DNA from: Verrucomicrobiales bacterium
GTDB taxonomy: Bacteria > Verrucomicrobiota > Verrucomicrobiia > Limisphaerales > Palsa-1400
Reading direction: 5' to 3'
Length of the DNA stretch: 33,307 nucleotides
Assembly (NCBI GenBank): GCA_003138485.1
Contig: PLGF01000044.1
Location: 1-33,307 of the forward strand
Below the pieces are notes generated by a model. That model was not told the origin of the DNA and searched no databases. It saw only the letters and a program-made list of their open reading frames with translations. How positions within the stretch are numbered: the stretch's first letter is position 1; each line of letters starts with the position of its first letter. Shown piece after piece: positions 31,983 to 33,307 of this stretch. The position numbers and the translations under genes are program-made.

Positions 31983-33307
31983 ATGAAAAACCCCGTTCAA
32001 CGCAAGGCCGGTCCCGACCTGCACCGTCGCGTCACGCCCGTGGTGCGCGTCGGTCTTTTTGGCATTGGGCTGGATGCTTACTGGCCACAATTCCCCGGGT
32101 TAAAGAGACGGCTGGAGGAATACCTGGCCGTCGTGGAGAAGCGATTGCAGCGTCCCGGCGTCAAACTGGTCAATCTCGGTCTGATTGATACGCCGGCCCG
32201 GGCCTTGGAGGCCGGACACCGGTTCCGGCGGGAGGACGTGGATTTGATTTTCCTGCATGTGACCACTTACGCGCTTTCATCCACGGTGCTGCCGGTGGTG
32301 CAACGCGCCAAAGTGCCCGTTATCGTTCTCAATGTGCAGCCTGCCGCGGCCATTGACTACGCCGCCTTCAACAAAATGGGAGACCGCACGGCCATGACCG
32401 GCGAATGGCTGGCTCACTGCTCCGCCTGCCCCGTGCCCGAAATCGCCAGCGTCTTCAACCGGTGCGGAATCCCTTTTCACCAGATCACAGGAATGTTGCA
32501 CGACGACCCCGCCTGTTGGAACCAGGCCGCGGCCTGGATCGATGCCGCACAGACGGCCAGCGTCATGTTCCACAATCGCCTGGGAGTCATGGGACACTAC
32601 TACGGCGGCATGCTCGATATTTATTCCGACTTGACTCAGCAATGCGCTGTTTTCGGCGGCCATATCGAAATCATCGAGGTGGACGAACTGGCCGCATTGC
32701 GGCGCGATGTCACCGCACCCCAGATCAAAGCCCGCGTCGCGGACTTTCATCGAGTGTTTGACGTGCAGCCGGATTGTTCGGCCCAGGAATTGCAGCGGGC
32801 GGCCCGGACCTCGGTCGCTTTGGACCGGTTGGCCCAAACGCATGATCTCGGTTCCCTGGCCTATTACTACATGGGCGCGGGCAACGCGGAAAACGAGGAC
32901 GCGATCAGTTCGATCATCCTCGGAAACTCGCTCCTGACCGCCTGCGGCATTCCCGTCGCCGGCGAGTACGAAATCAAAAACGCGCAGGCGATGAAGATCA
33001 TGGACAGCTTTGGCGCGGGCGGATCCTTCACCGAATACTACGCCATGGATTTCAACGATGACGTCGTTTTGATGGGGCACGACGGACCCGGCCACATCGC
33101 CATCGCCGAAGGCAAAACCAAAGTGCGCCCATTGCGCGTTTATCATGGCAAAATAGGCCGTGGACTGTCCGTGGAAATGTCCGTCAAACACGGCCCGGTT
33201 ACGCTCCTGTCGGTGGTCCAGGGTGGGGATGGGCGGCTCAAGCTATTGTGCGCGCACGCCGAATCGGTGCCCGGTCCGATCCTGGAGATCGGCAACACCA
33301 ACAGCCG
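31983..33307 (+). CDS. L-fucose/L-arabinose isomerase family protein (runs off the right edge)
   Basis: Putative sugar isomerase, converting an aldose to the ketose; the exact sugar is not clear. The frame from the ATG at 31983 is open to the window end (441 codons). Family marks: GLFGIGLDAYWPQFPGL at the N terminus, LNVQPAAAIDY, VMGHYYGGMLDIY, and the C-terminal block YYYMGAGNAENED, GEYEIKNAQAMKIMD, GAGGSFTEYYAMDFND, GHDGPGHIAIAEGKTKV. This variant is common in verrucomicrobia and often lies in carbohydrate clusters. The few missing C-terminal residues are outside the window. The start is one base after the purB stop. Confidence 0.88.
   Translation, partial: MKNPVQRKAGPDLHRRVTPVVRVGLFGIGLDAYWPQFPGLKRRLEEYLAVVEKRLQRPGVKLVNLGLIDTPARALEAGHRFRREDVDLIFLHVTTYALSSTVLPVVQRAKVPVIVLNVQPAAAIDYAAFNKMGDRTAMTGEWLAHCSACPVPEIASVFNRCGIPFHQITGMLHDDPACWNQAAAWIDAAQTASVMFHNRLGVMGHYYGGMLDIYSDLTQQCAVFGGHIEIIEVDELAALRRDVTAPQIKARVADFHRVFDVQPDCSAQELQRAARTSVALDRLAQTHDLGSLAYYYMGAGNAENEDAISSIILGNSLLTACGIPVAGEYEIKNAQAMKIMDSFGAGGSFTEYYAMDFNDDVVLMGHDGPGHIAIAEGKTKVRPLRVYHGKIGRGLSVEMSVKHGPVTLLSVVQGGDGRLKLLCAHAESVPGPILEIGNTNS

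Noticed and set aside
1..33307. CRISPR array, phage genes, full insertion sequence or biosynthetic cluster
   Set aside because: I looked for regular spaced repeats, transposase or integrase frames, and clustered synthases; none is present.

Overview
The window looks like a chromosomal stretch from a GC-rich bacterium of the phylum Verrucomicrobiota, probably near the Pedosphaera/Limisphaerales group. The clues are an H-X9-DG prepilin-like protein, a 'QuoN' style isomerase of the fucose/arabinose family that I associate with verrucomicrobia, a RecO without its zinc finger, and many small palindromic repeats between genes. This placement is an inference; no rRNA marker is present.

Layout. 1-2.2 kb: the end of a FIST-PAS-histidine kinase gene (cut by the window edge), a 155-bp inverted-repeat element directly after its stop, and an unrecognised reverse-strand gene. 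2.5-6.6 kb: E1 alpha, E1 beta and E2 of a 2-oxoacid dehydrogenase complex in tightly coupled frames (no E3 nearby), followed by endonuclease IV. 6.7-8.3 kb: hisH on the reverse strand, a repeat-rich gap, and an exported peroxiredoxin. 8.3-10.2 kb: a decayed zone with a doubly damaged DUF2339 membrane protein gene, a 28-nt tRNA-Pro 3' end without the rest of the tRNA, a tiny antitoxin gene and a shortened RelE/ParE-like toxin gene.

10.3-17.9 kb is the cell-shape operon mreB-mreC-mreD-mrdA(PBP2)-rodA followed by an RNase E/G gene, with almost no spacing; together these direct lateral wall synthesis, and the RNase is a common neighbour. 18.1-19.7 kb holds a VapB/VapC-type toxin-antitoxin pair (the toxin apparently starting at CTG) and a CoaB-like gene. 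19.7-20.8 kb is a long non-coding stretch with repeats and a good promoter-like site. It is followed by a prepilin-like gene, a small membrane protein, and a phosphoribosyltransferase-hydrolase fusion.

23.6-33.3 kb is housekeeping: the RNase P RNA gene (reverse), a zinc-ribbon coiled-coil protein, rlmN, a HIT protein, then phoH-ybeY-DUF502-recO with overlapping or touching frames, a rhomboid protease, purB, and a sugar isomerase-like gene running off the right edge. The most unusual items are the decayed tRNA/toxin-antitoxin zone, the CTG-start toxin, a YbeY with an Asp in place of its third metal-binding His, the mreB-mreC stem-loop, and several MITE-like or palindromic repeat families.
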